This document shows, one piece after another, positions 33,189 to 40,549 of a stretch of DNA of 64,000 nt. Source of the DNA: Saprospiraceae bacterium UBA1994 (lineage in GTDB: Bacteria; Bacteroidota; Bacteroidia; Chitinophagales; Saprospiraceae); the NCBI GenBank assembly GCA_002335865.1, contig DDCY01000027.1, positions 4,125 to 68,124 of the forward strand, given 5' to 3'. The notes below the pieces were generated by a model. That model was not told the DNA's origin and searched no databases. It saw only the letters and a list, made by a program, of their open reading frames with translations. Position numbers and translations under genes: made by a program. How positions within the stretch are numbered: the stretch's first letter is position 1; each line of letters begins with the position of its first letter.

Positions 33189-33557
33189 ATGGTAATATAT
33201 TTAGTACTTGGAATCACAGTATTGTTTCTCATCAGAAGAGTTTTAGATATTCGCAATTCGAATGTAAAGTCGATAACAGGAAAAGACGCATTACAAGCGC
33301 ATGCAGAAGGTGAAGCTACTTTAATCGATGTGCGCACTCCTGCAGAGACATCCCACGGAAAAATCCAGGGTGCTCTTGAAATGAATGTTACTTCCATGGA
33401 TTTTAAAAATAATATCTCAAAACTAGATAGATCGAAACCGTATATAATATACTGTCGTAGTGGTATGCGTAGTACTAGAGCATGTAAGATTATGGAAAAA
33501 GAAGGCTTTACAGATCTCACCAATGTCTCTGGAGGATATATCAGCATGAAATATTGA
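33189..33557 (+). CDS. Membrane-anchored rhodanese-like protein
   Basis: A 122-residue single-domain rhodanese with an N-terminal hydrophobic segment (residues 2-17) that probably anchors it to the membrane. The domain has L-I-D-V-R-T-P-A-E (45-53) and the active loop C89-R-S-G-M-R-S, then G-G-Y. Rhodaneses move sulfane sulfur from a donor to a thiophile via a Cys persulfide. It is 36 nt behind the Crp/Fnr gene and 42 nt before the cytochrome gene. Confidence 0.92.
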   Translation: MVIYLVLGITVLFLIRRVLDIRNSNVKSITGKDALQAHAEGEATLIDVRTPAETSHGKIQGALEMNVTSMDFKNNISKLDRSKPYIIYCRSGMRSTRACKIMEKEGFTDLTNVSGGYISMKY

Positions 33558-33599
33558 GAATTGAATTAATTTAATAATGAAAAGAGAATTATAAAGTAT

Positions 33600-34019
33600 A
33601 TGAAAGTATTACATAGTATCATGACTATAGTAGTTGTAGGATTCACTATAGTAGCTTGTGGAACTCAATCAGATAAAAAATCTACAAGGGTAGAATCTTC
33701 TGAAATAGAAATTGAAGCAATTGGACAACCTGATGAACAGATTCGCGTAGCAAAAAGTCTTATTGCTTCCTCAGATGCAAGTAAGATAAAAGCTGTAAAT
33801 GCAAAGAAAATGTTTAAAAATTATTGCGCTGTCTGTCACGGTCGTAAAGGAAATATGGAAATAAATGGTGCAGAAAAATTATCTAAATCTAGTGCTTCAC
33901 TTGAACAAAGAGTAGCACAGATATACTTTGGCAAAGGGACTATGGCGCCATTCAAAGGAATAATCAAAAATGAGGAAATTGTTGCTGTAGCGAAGTATTT
34001 AGATGAGTTAAAAAAATAG
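33600..34019 (+). CDS. Cytochrome c lipoprotein
   Basis: A 139-residue mono-haem cytochrome c. The signal peptide ends in a lipobox (V-A-C20), so the protein should be lipid-anchored on the outer face of a membrane. The haem site is C-A-V-C-H at 76-80 and a likely Met ligand is in G-T-M-A-P-F (Met115). The linker (21-60) is polar. As last gene after the regulator and rhodanese it could accept electrons from a sulfur or other redox reaction. Confidence 0.9.
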   Translation: MKVLHSIMTIVVVGFTIVACGTQSDKKSTRVESSEIEIEAIGQPDEQIRVAKSLIASSDASKIKAVNAKKMFKNYCAVCHGRKGNMEINGAEKLSKSSASLEQRVAQIYFGKGTMAPFKGIIKNEEIVAVAKYLDELKK

Positions 34020-34029
34020 AATAAAAACT

Positions 34030-35124
34030 CTAATTATTGGGACTACACCTAACTAGCTTTGGGATAAGCCCTCTTCCTTCATTACTAATAAATAAATTAC
34101 CACTAGAATCGAAGCAGATGCCTTCTGGTTGGGTATAGATGCTAGAGTTAAGGAAATCGATATGAATCACTTCAGAGGATCGGTTTACAACTATAAGAGT
34201 TTTTCCTTGTGAGGACACTAAGTAGAATAAGTCTTCACTTTCATTGTAAGCGATACCAGATGGTGAAAATTGCTTAAGCCTGTTCTTAAGTTTTTTCTGC
34301 CCGGACTTTGATAATAGATTGGTAGAAGAGTCTAATTCGTTTAGTAGTTCTTCATCTGTTATAACCAATAATGGTTCTTCGTTTAACTTATTAGTAGTAA
34401 GCGAATAGGAATAAATAGCCTTCCTACCTTTATTATCTTTAGTTTCTTTGCCTAAAGTGTCACTGCCTTTACAAGCTAGAGTAAGCATGTTTTCTGACGG
34501 AATATAGCCTAATCCTTCTACGTCGTTTTTAGTTTTTAATTTGAGTTTGATCTTTTCTGTTTTTTCGGAATCCTTGTCAAATGCAAATATATTACCACTT
34601 GAGTTGACAACATACATAATATTACCTACTTGCTCTATACCTTCATAATCTCCATTTTTACCAAAATCATACGTAGATCGGACTTTTCCAGTTAATTTGT
34701 CCATGACGAATATGTAGCCCTTCTCATCATTGATACCTAATAATTCGCTCTGATTATTAGAACAACTCAGTCCAGATATTTCCATTAGCCTACGATCCAT
34801 TACATATACCTTAGCTGGCTTATTCAGAGTATATTTAAATTTGAACTCCGTCGTGCTTTTGGTACTTTTAGATTCGATTGACATTGGTGCTTTAGTGCCA
34901 TTGCTTAATCCTGAATTCTCATTGGTCGGTAGATGAGCAATATCAATTGAATTTTTAGTGATGCTTCTGTTCGCTGATGCTTCACTTACTGATAGTTCTT
35001 TTGCTGATGTTTCTTTATCAGGTGTTTTGGATGGTTTCTGTATACAACTAGATATAGAGAATAGTATTAAGCTACCTGATAGGAGTAATGAGCTGTTCTT
35101 GAGTGTTTTTTTACTTTCTATCAT
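34030..35124 (-). CDS. SdiA-regulated-like beta-propeller lipoprotein
   Basis: A 364-residue lipoprotein: the signal ends with S-I-S-S-C near residue 27, followed by a Ser/Thr/Lys-rich linker and then repeats such as I-S-G-L-S-C-S-N-N-Q-S-E-L-L-G-I-N-D-E-K-G, D-V-E-G-L-G-Y and Q-P-E-G-I-C-F-D-S-S-G-N-L-F-I-S-N-E, as in SdiA-regulated/SMP-30-like six-bladed propellers. The function is unknown. It faces the cytochrome gene tail to tail. A 24-nt palindrome lies upstream. Confidence 0.75.
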   Translation of the reverse strand: MIESKKTLKNSSLLLSGSLILFSISSCIQKPSKTPDKETSAKELSVSEASANRSITKNSIDIAHLPTNENSGLSNGTKAPMSIESKSTKSTTEFKFKYTLNKPAKVYVMDRRLMEISGLSCSNNQSELLGINDEKGYIFVMDKLTGKVRSTYDFGKNGDYEGIEQVGNIMYVVNSSGNIFAFDKDSEKTEKIKLKLKTKNDVEGLGYIPSENMLTLACKGSDTLGKETKDNKGRKAIYSYSLTTNKLNEEPLLVITDEELLNELDSSTNLLSKSGQKKLKNRLKQFSPSGIAYNESEDLFYLVSSQGKTLIVVNRSSEVIHIDFLNSSIYTQPEGICFDSSGNLFISNEGRGLIPKLVRCSPNN

Positions 35125-35157
35125 AAATGTGATTTTATTCTGACTGATGATATAATC

Positions 35158-35181
35158 TATTCAAATAAATTTATTTGAATA
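35158..35181. promoter_or_regulatory. 24-nt perfect palindrome
   Basis: TATTCAAATAAA (35158-35169) and TTTATTTGAATA (35170-35181) are exact inverted arms with no spacer. It is 34 nt upstream of the propeller-lipoprotein start and downstream of the TetR gene on the same strand. TetR-type operators are often such inverted repeats, so it may be the target of the neighbouring regulator. Confidence 0.55.
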
Positions 35182-35353
35182 AATTTTATACCTTAAAACC
35201 AACTGCAGTTTCAATCTAGATTTTAGTTCAAAATCTGTTTGGATATCAACTATTTGTGTTTTTTCAAAATTATTAACTGGTTCTCTTTCATTGGTAGACA
35301 TATGTACAGACAGCTAGTAATTTATTTATATCCTAGAAAGATATCCTCTGTAA

Positions 35354-36028
35354 TTACTTCACTAACTTCATTACGAAGTATTTCATCATGGTTTCTAGTT
35401 GACTTAGATCACCCTTTGGGACCTTGATATTAGTTAATTTAGGTAGATGTTGTGCAAAGTATACTTGATTATTGGACATCTCTAAGATATTACTTGCTAG
35501 GCTGTGTGGGTATGGAAAACTAGCATTGATAGCCAATATCGCTTGGGCAATAATTTCAGCTAACTCCTTATAACTTGAAAATATTCCATGTTTGTTTTCT
35601 TCATCTACATCATTAGTATGATAAGCTTTAGACCCTTCATTGATTATTATGTTATGCAATAAATTTTCATTGATATACTCTGTAAGAGCATTCTCCGATG
35701 TAGCATTGATTATAGACTTAAGAATGATCTGTAATCTTCGTTCAGGGTCTTCTATATTTAGTGTATGAATGCTGATAAGATATTGCACCCATTGCCAATA
35801 CCAAGATGTTAGAAAAAGTAGCAATTGATGCTTATTCTCAAAGTATCGATACATTGAAGCTTCTGTAGATTCTATTTCAAAAGCCAATTTCTTAAATGTA
35901 AAATTTTCTAAACCGATCTCATCAATAAGTATAATGCTATGTTTCAATATACGCTGACCGAGCTCAGTATTTTGAGGATCACGACTGTATAGACTGTTAT
36001 TTAGCGAAAATTTGATGCCTGTTATCAA
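35354..36028 (-). CDS. TetR/AcrR family regulator
   Basis: A 224-residue regulator. The N-terminal helix-turn-helix is seen in I-G-L-E-N-F-T-F-K-K-L-A-F-E-I-E-S-T-E-A-style sequence ending S-M-Y-R-Y-F-E-N-K-H-Q-L-L, characteristic of TetR; the rest is a helical ligand-binding domain. There is no ATG upstream of the DNA-binding domain; the frame starts with TTG at 36028 shortly after a stop. It is divergent from a small acidic protein gene. The ligand is unknown. Confidence 0.88.
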   Translation of the reverse strand: MITGIKFSLNNSLYSRDPQNTELGQRILKHSIILIDEIGLENFTFKKLAFEIESTEASMYRYFENKHQLLLFLTSWYWQWVQYLISIHTLNIEDPERRLQIILKSIINATSENALTEYINENLLHNIIINEGSKAYHTNDVDEENKHGIFSSYKELAEIIAQAILAINASFPYPHSLASNILEMSNNQVYFAQHLPKLTNIKVPKGDLSQLETMMKYFVMKLVK

Positions 36029-36150
36029 GTTAATTAAATTTTATCATTATGAAAAAGATACAAATTAACAATTATAATAAACTATTATACGTAATAGTAA
36101 AACTATTGTACTTGAAAGTTATTATATTTACAGTGCAATCAATTTTAACT

Positions 36151-36453
36151 ATGCGATTATTGTTTTTCATTACCTTCTTAACGGCGATTCTTCATAGTGA
36201 GGTGGTAACTCATGTAGTTACATGGGAAAATAATATCTTGGCTGAGTGCGAGATTCCTTGTGATGAAACTAATGAAAGCGAGAATAGTGAGGAAAATATA
36301 GAGGATAACATCGAAGAAGACAAACTCTTCGAGGAATTTGAATTCTCTACCTTAGTTAGATCAATAAAAGTTACAGAGCTACCATGTTCCTGTAATACCT
36401 TGTTATCTCAATCACTTAGTGAGATCCATTTGCCACCACCTGACAACGCCTAA
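36151..36453 (+). CDS. Small secreted acidic protein, unknown
   Basis: About 100 residues from the ATG at 36151: a hydrophobic N-terminal segment (R-L-L-F-F-I-T-F-L-T-A-I-L) resembling a signal peptide, then an Asp/Glu/Asn-rich stretch, and Cys in C-E-I-P-C and P-C-S-C-N-T. An in-frame ATG at 36049 would add 34 residues. No family is recognised. It lies divergent from the TetR gene and may be under its control. Confidence 0.45.
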   Translation: MRLLFFITFLTAILHSEVVTHVVTWENNILAECEIPCDETNESENSEENIEDNIEEDKLFEEFEFSTLVRSIKVTELPCSCNTLLSQSLSEIHLPPPDNA

Positions 36454-36771
36454 TTTATTTGTCGTCAGAAATCTAATCTTCTTGCGATATAGTTTATGTT
36501 AGTTATTACGGACTAATAAATGTAGGTCAAGGTGATCTAAGTCAAGTTTAAAACCTAGACGTGGTTATAGTCGAGGTAAGGCTTTTTAACTAAGAGTCTG
36601 ATCATCTGAGGCAGATTTCAAGTAGTATTAAATTGTTTGTCTTGGATACGAGGGCTACAACACATCTTGCATTGCTCGGCATTTATGATTTTCTTTGGAC
36701 ACACTTCATTTAATTAGTTTTATTATTCATATTCTGAGAATATTATATTCTTTAATACAAACAACATCATC
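36454..36771. other. Intergenic region with a small palindrome
   Basis: 318 nt with no convincing gene. A 15-nt palindrome, ATATTCTGAGAATAT (36729-36743), lies 28 nt before the DUF2490 gene start. Confidence 0.5.
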
Positions 36772-37407
36772 ATGCATAAGTACATACTCTTACTAACTTT
36801 CCTGCTACCTTTTACAGCTTTTTCACAAGAAAGCAACTTGGGTAATTGGCTAATTTATATTGGTAGTAAGAAATTGGATAATCAGTGGAATATTCATCAC
36901 GAAGTACAATATCGTAACTATGATGCTATTGGTGATCTAGAGCAATTACTTCTTCGGACTGGATTAGGTAAAAACCTAACTGATGGCAATAATAATTTGC
37001 TCTTAGGATATGGTTTTATTAGAAGTGAAAACTATACTAATGAGGAGGATAAAATTGTGATCAATGAGCATAGGATATTTCAGCAGTTTATTACCAAGCA
37101 ATCCATTGGGAAATTAGGTCTCCAGCATAGATATAGATTTGAACAAAGATTTGTGGAGGATGATTTTAAGTTGAGATTCCGATATTTCTTGGGTATATCG
37201 TATCCATTGACGGATCAGTTTTACTTGTCCTCGTATAACGAAATTTTCCTCAATACAGTACAGAATGCTTTTGATAGACATAGACTCTATGGCGGATTGG
37301 GATATATACTTTCAGATAGAATTAAAATCGAGCTAGGGTATATGAATCAATTTTTGATCAATTCCAATAGGGATCAAATCAATGTATTAGGATTTTTAAA
37401 TTTTTAG
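36772..37407 (+). CDS. DUF2490 outer-membrane beta-barrel protein
   Basis: A 211-residue protein with a signal peptide (1-18, ending A-F-S-Q), then alternating aromatic/polar beta strands: W-N-I-H-H-E-V-Q-Y-R-N-Y, L-L-R-T-G-L-G, H-R-Y-R-F-E-Q-R-F and R-L-Y-G-G-L-G-Y. It ends with Phe as many outer-membrane proteins do. DUF2490 proteins are predicted barrels of unknown role. Confidence 0.8.
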   Translation: MHKYILLLTFLLPFTAFSQESNLGNWLIYIGSKKLDNQWNIHHEVQYRNYDAIGDLEQLLLRTGLGKNLTDGNNNLLLGYGFIRSENYTNEEDKIVINEHRIFQQFITKQSIGKLGLQHRYRFEQRFVEDDFKLRFRYFLGISYPLTDQFYLSSYNEIFLNTVQNAFDRHRLYGGLGYILSDRIKIELGYMNQFLINSNRDQINVLGFLNF

Positions 37408-37594
37408 AATTTCAACTAAATAAAAATAGAAAACCCTAATATTTTATCATTTTTTTAATCTTGGATCAAAGATGACATATACGAGAAAGGGAATAGTAAC
37501 AATTAATTAGACTCATTTAGACTCAAAAAATATTAAGAATCATAAATTTAAATAGAATTTCGTTTTTGAACGACTTAAAGAAATAACAATAAAT

Positions 37595-38218
37595 ATGAAA
37601 GCACACACTAAAGAAACTCAAGCGGCTATGACATTGAAATCGTCTGTAGACGAACTGATGGAAGGCAATCAAAGATTTTTGAATAAGCAACCGATTCAAA
37701 GAGATCTATTAGATCAAATACAAGATACTGCAATTGGACAGTATCCTTTCGCGGCAGTACTAAGTTGTATAGATAGTCGTATACCGACAGAAGTTATTTT
37801 CGATCAGGGTATCGGAGATATATTTAATGCTCGTATTGCTGGCAACTTTATCAACGAAGATATATTGGGGAGTTTAGAGTTTGCTTGTAAGCTTGCTGGA
37901 TCAAAAGTAATAATGGTAATGGGGCATACATCATGTGGCGCAGTTAAAGGCGCTTGTGATCATGCTAAACTTGGCAATCTGACACAGATGTTAGATAAAA
38001 TCATGCCTGCTGTAGATTCAATTCCAACTGCTGAAGGCGAAGAAAGAAATTCGTCAAACAAAGCATTTGTCAATGCTGTATCTGCAAAAAATGTAGAGAT
38101 CGCAGTAGCCCAAATCAAAGAGAAGAGTGAAGTGCTGAACGAAATGTTTGATAATGGAGAAATAGATATCGTAGGGGCTATGTATGATGTAAGTTCAGGA
38201 AAAGTGGAGTTATTATAA
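37595..38218 (+). CDS. Beta-class carbonic anhydrase
   Basis: A 207-residue zinc enzyme interconverting CO2 and bicarbonate. Zn ligands are C58 in S-C-I-D-S-R, H111 and C114 in G-H-T-S-C-G; the Asp60-Arg62 dyad is present. The N-terminal 15 residues do not form an obvious signal peptide, so it is probably cytosolic. A strong terminator follows. A direct repeat TTAGACTCA occurs twice, ten nt apart, about 80 nt upstream. Confidence 0.95.
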   Translation: MKAHTKETQAAMTLKSSVDELMEGNQRFLNKQPIQRDLLDQIQDTAIGQYPFAAVLSCIDSRIPTEVIFDQGIGDIFNARIAGNFINEDILGSLEFACKLAGSKVIMVMGHTSCGAVKGACDHAKLGNLTQMLDKIMPAVDSIPTAEGEERNSSNKAFVNAVSAKNVEIAVAQIKEKSEVLNEMFDNGEIDIVGAMYDVSSGKVELL

Positions 38219-38272
38219 TTAGTTGAAGTGGATTTTGAAATAATTAAATTATACTTTTCGGTTTTTGAGTAC

Positions 38273-38307
38273 AAAACCAAGTTCCTAGTTGGAACTTGGT
38301 TTTTTTA
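38273..38307. terminator. Bidirectional terminator after the carbonic anhydrase gene
   Basis: AAAACCAAGTTCC (38273-38285) pairs perfectly with GGAACTTGGTTTT (38291-38303) around TAGTT; a T-run follows on the plus strand, and the 5' A-run gives T's on the minus strand. Confidence 0.85.
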
Positions 38308-38321
38308 GTTTGATATGAGTT

Positions 38322-38414
38322 TTACTTTCCTGGACACTTGCCTTTACCTCTTGGTCTCTTCCCTTTGCCTCTCGGACCTTTTCTATTTAGAAGTCTGTTT
38401 ATAAATTCATTCAT
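38322..38414 (-). CDS. Possible 30-residue cationic peptide
   Basis: A complete ATG-to-TAA frame encoding M-N-E-F-I-N-R-L-L-N-R-K followed by a tandem K-G-P-R-G-K-G-K-R-P-R-G-K-G-K-type segment and ending C-P-G-K. It has a short amphipathic front half and a strongly basic Gly/Pro/Arg/Lys repeat with one Cys. It lies between a terminator and the lipoprotein gene on the same strand. I do not recognise it; it may be a real small protein or a chance frame. Confidence 0.35.
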   Translation of the reverse strand: MNEFINRLLNRKGPRGKGKRPRGKGKCPGK

Positions 38415-38470
38415 TTGTGGGAGTTGAGATCTTCTTTGGAAGGGAATTTTATTCTAGGCAGGTTGTAGAT

Positions 38471-38980
38471 TTATTTATTCGAAGGCTTTCGCTGTAAATC
38501 GGGTTTGTCTTTTTTGCTTATCCTCTTATTAAGTGATTGGTTCTTAATGTATTTTAATGTATTTTCTCTACCTACATAGGATAATTCCAGTTCGTTTCTG
38601 GTAATTTTCTTGATGTAGTAGCACATGTCTATATCTAGCATTGAGATATACTTGGCTTTTGCTTTCACAATTTTATTACTGTTAGAAGTGTCGTTGTTAC
38701 ATTGATTTGCAATTTCAAAGTACCTCATTTTGCCGATGGCCTTTCCATTTTTCGATTCTATTCTTGTATTCTTCTCAAAAGTGATTGAAGTGTTTTTATC
38801 TGTACGACTATGCCATGTTCCTTGAAGAAGTTTCATCGTGTTTTGGACAACTGGATCATTTGACTCTACAAAAGTATCTTGATTCAGTATTTTGTCTTCA
38901 GGGGTGGTTCCTTCAGATGAATCAGATTTACAAGAGCAGGCAATAATGATTAAAATTAGAATGGGTATTATATATTTCAT
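38471..38980 (-). CDS. Lipocalin-like lipoprotein, unknown
   Basis: A 169-residue lipoprotein; the signal ends A-C-S-C near residue 17. The middle has L-L-Q-G-T-W-H-S, the start motif of small lipocalin-like domains, with several strands up to N-E-L-E-L-S-Y, and the C-terminus is Lys-rich. The function is unknown. It follows the acetyltransferase gene by 20 nt on the same strand and may be in one transcript with it. Confidence 0.65.
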   Translation of the reverse strand: MKYIIPILILIIIACSCKSDSSEGTTPEDKILNQDTFVESNDPVVQNTMKLLQGTWHSRTDKNTSITFEKNTRIESKNGKAIGKMRYFEIANQCNNDTSNSNKIVKAKAKYISMLDIDMCYYIKKITRNELELSYVGRENTLKYIKNQSLNKRISKKDKPDLQRKPSNK

Positions 38981-39000
38981 TTGATTTATTTTAATTGAAT

Positions 39001-39453
39001 CTACTTAAGTATCATAGCAGCATGTGGGATGCCATCTTCATCATAACGCTCGGCATTAGTCTCTTCAAAACCTAATGAATTGTAAAAAGGTAGGGCATAG
39101 ACTTGAGCTGATATTTTTGTGGACTCCTGAGGATATAGTTTTTTAATACCTTTTATACTTTCTTGCATTAACCTTTTACCTTCCCCTTTACCTCTATAAT
39201 CTTTAGAAGTGATGACTCGTCCAATAGAATTGTATTCAGGATACGATATTCCTTTAGGCACTAGCCTTGCATATGCGTGTATATTACCTTCGGAATCTGT
39301 ACCAAGTACATGGTGACTTTCTTGGTCTTTGCTATCAGCGTCTAAGTAAGGACAGTCTTGTTCAACTATGAATACTTCCTGTCTAAGTACCATTAGTTTA
39401 TAGAGTTGATCTAGTGTGAGGTCATTAAAGGAAGTAATTGTGTAATTTAACAT
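39001..39453 (-). CDS. ElaA-like GNAT acetyltransferase
   Basis: A 150-residue GNAT-fold N-acetyltransferase. The start region L-Y-K-L-M-V-L-R-Q-E-V-F-I-V-E-Q-D-C-P-Y-L-D-A-D is the ElaA hallmark; the acetyl-CoA-binding loop is R-V-I-T-S-K-D-Y-R-G-K-G-E-G-K-R-L-M. Full length for ElaA. The acceptor is unknown. Confidence 0.9.
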   Translation of the reverse strand: MLNYTITSFNDLTLDQLYKLMVLRQEVFIVEQDCPYLDADSKDQESHHVLGTDSEGNIHAYARLVPKGISYPEYNSIGRVITSKDYRGKGEGKRLMQESIKGIKKLYPQESTKISAQVYALPFYNSLGFEETNAERYDEDGIPHAAMILK

Positions 39454-39506
39454 ATAGGAAAGATAATGAACTGAATTAGCAATGCAACATTATTACCACT
39501 TCGATA

Positions 39507-40475
39507 CTAGATACTTAGACTTGATAATGTAGTCGATAGACTTTTATCAATGATGTATTTAGTTTTAATTTGATATGCACCAAGTATACCGATGTGCTTC
39601 TCTTTTGGATCATTGATATTTTCAAACTTAGTACATTCCATATCAGTAGTGAAGAAGATATGATCATAAGGAGGCTTAAGACCATCCTCGTATACATCTC
39701 TTCGACTATGGATCACTTGTGCTTTAGCTCTAAATCTTGATATAGCATTTGCCCAATAGACCATATTGTAGTCACCCAAAGCGATTACAGGAGATTGTGT
39801 ATCTCTGATTTTATAGCTAATCAAATCTAAGTGTTCTTTAGTCTGCACAGTCGAGGCCTTAGTGATCTCAGGTACTACGTATGATCCAAATACAGATATC
39901 TTCTTACTATCAATGAGTAACTCGGCCTGAAGATTTGGCTTGTTATCAAACATGAAAGTATCTATTGACACAAAGTTTTCCTTACTGTACATTGCCATTC
40001 CGTAAGGATCTATTCTTACAATGGACATATTGTAAGGATATTGAGTCTTAAGTTTTTCTTGTAATATGTAATTCCAATCAGGAGTTAGTTCTTGAAAAGA
40101 AAGCAGGTCAACATCTAGGTCATCTATTGTTTTAATGAGGTGATCTAAGTCTTGTACATTACTTACATTGAAATGAGCCACAGATATTTTAGCCTCAGTA
40201 TTTGCTATGGGCATTATCATTGCTTCGTTAGATTCATTTTTGAGGAAAATACATAAAAGCATACATGCACCAAGACTGGTAACCATTACTTTAGTATAGT
40301 TGATCGTAAGAGCTCCAAATCCGATTAGAAACATACCTATCATCAAATGAACATTATAATCTAATATCTGTATTCCAAGGATGTTTTCTGGAAAAAATAC
40401 TGCCCACCCAACTATAAGTAACACAGCTGTGGATATGATGTATTGACTTACAATATGAACTCGTTTATGCTTCAT
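39507..40475 (-). CDS. Endonuclease/exonuclease/phosphatase family protein
   Basis: A 322-residue protein with about three N-terminal membrane spans (residues about 8-78), then an EEP domain with catalytic motifs V-A-H-F-N-V, L-L-S-F-Q-E-L-T, A-L-G-D-Y-N-M and Y-D-H-I-F-F. The catalytic domain probably faces the periplasm. Such membrane-anchored EEP proteins are common in Bacteroidota; the substrate (nucleic acid, phospholipid or sugar phosphate) is unknown. Confidence 0.87.
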   Translation of the reverse strand: MKHKRVHIVSQYIISTAVLLIVGWAVFFPENILGIQILDYNVHLMIGMFLIGFGALTINYTKVMVTSLGACMLLCIFLKNESNEAMIMPIANTEAKISVAHFNVSNVQDLDHLIKTIDDLDVDLLSFQELTPDWNYILQEKLKTQYPYNMSIVRIDPYGMAMYSKENFVSIDTFMFDNKPNLQAELLIDSKKISVFGSYVVPEITKASTVQTKEHLDLISYKIRDTQSPVIALGDYNMVYWANAISRFRAKAQVIHSRRDVYEDGLKPPYDHIFFTTDMECTKFENINDPKEKHIGILGAYQIKTKYIIDKSLSTTLSSLSI

Positions 40476-40549
40476 TCAAGAATTATTTTCTACTGAGAAT
40501 TTTACTGCGGTGCCGGCTAATAAAATCTCAATCCGTAAAATAACCTTAA

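Noticed and set aside
35239..35427. 62-codon plus-strand frame near the TetR gene end
   Set aside because: Overlaps the TetR coding region in antisense and has no family features.
37507..37525. TTAGACTCA direct repeat (two copies, 10-nt period) before the carbonic anhydrase gene
   Set aside because: Only two short copies; helical spacing is suggestive but too little to call a regulator site.
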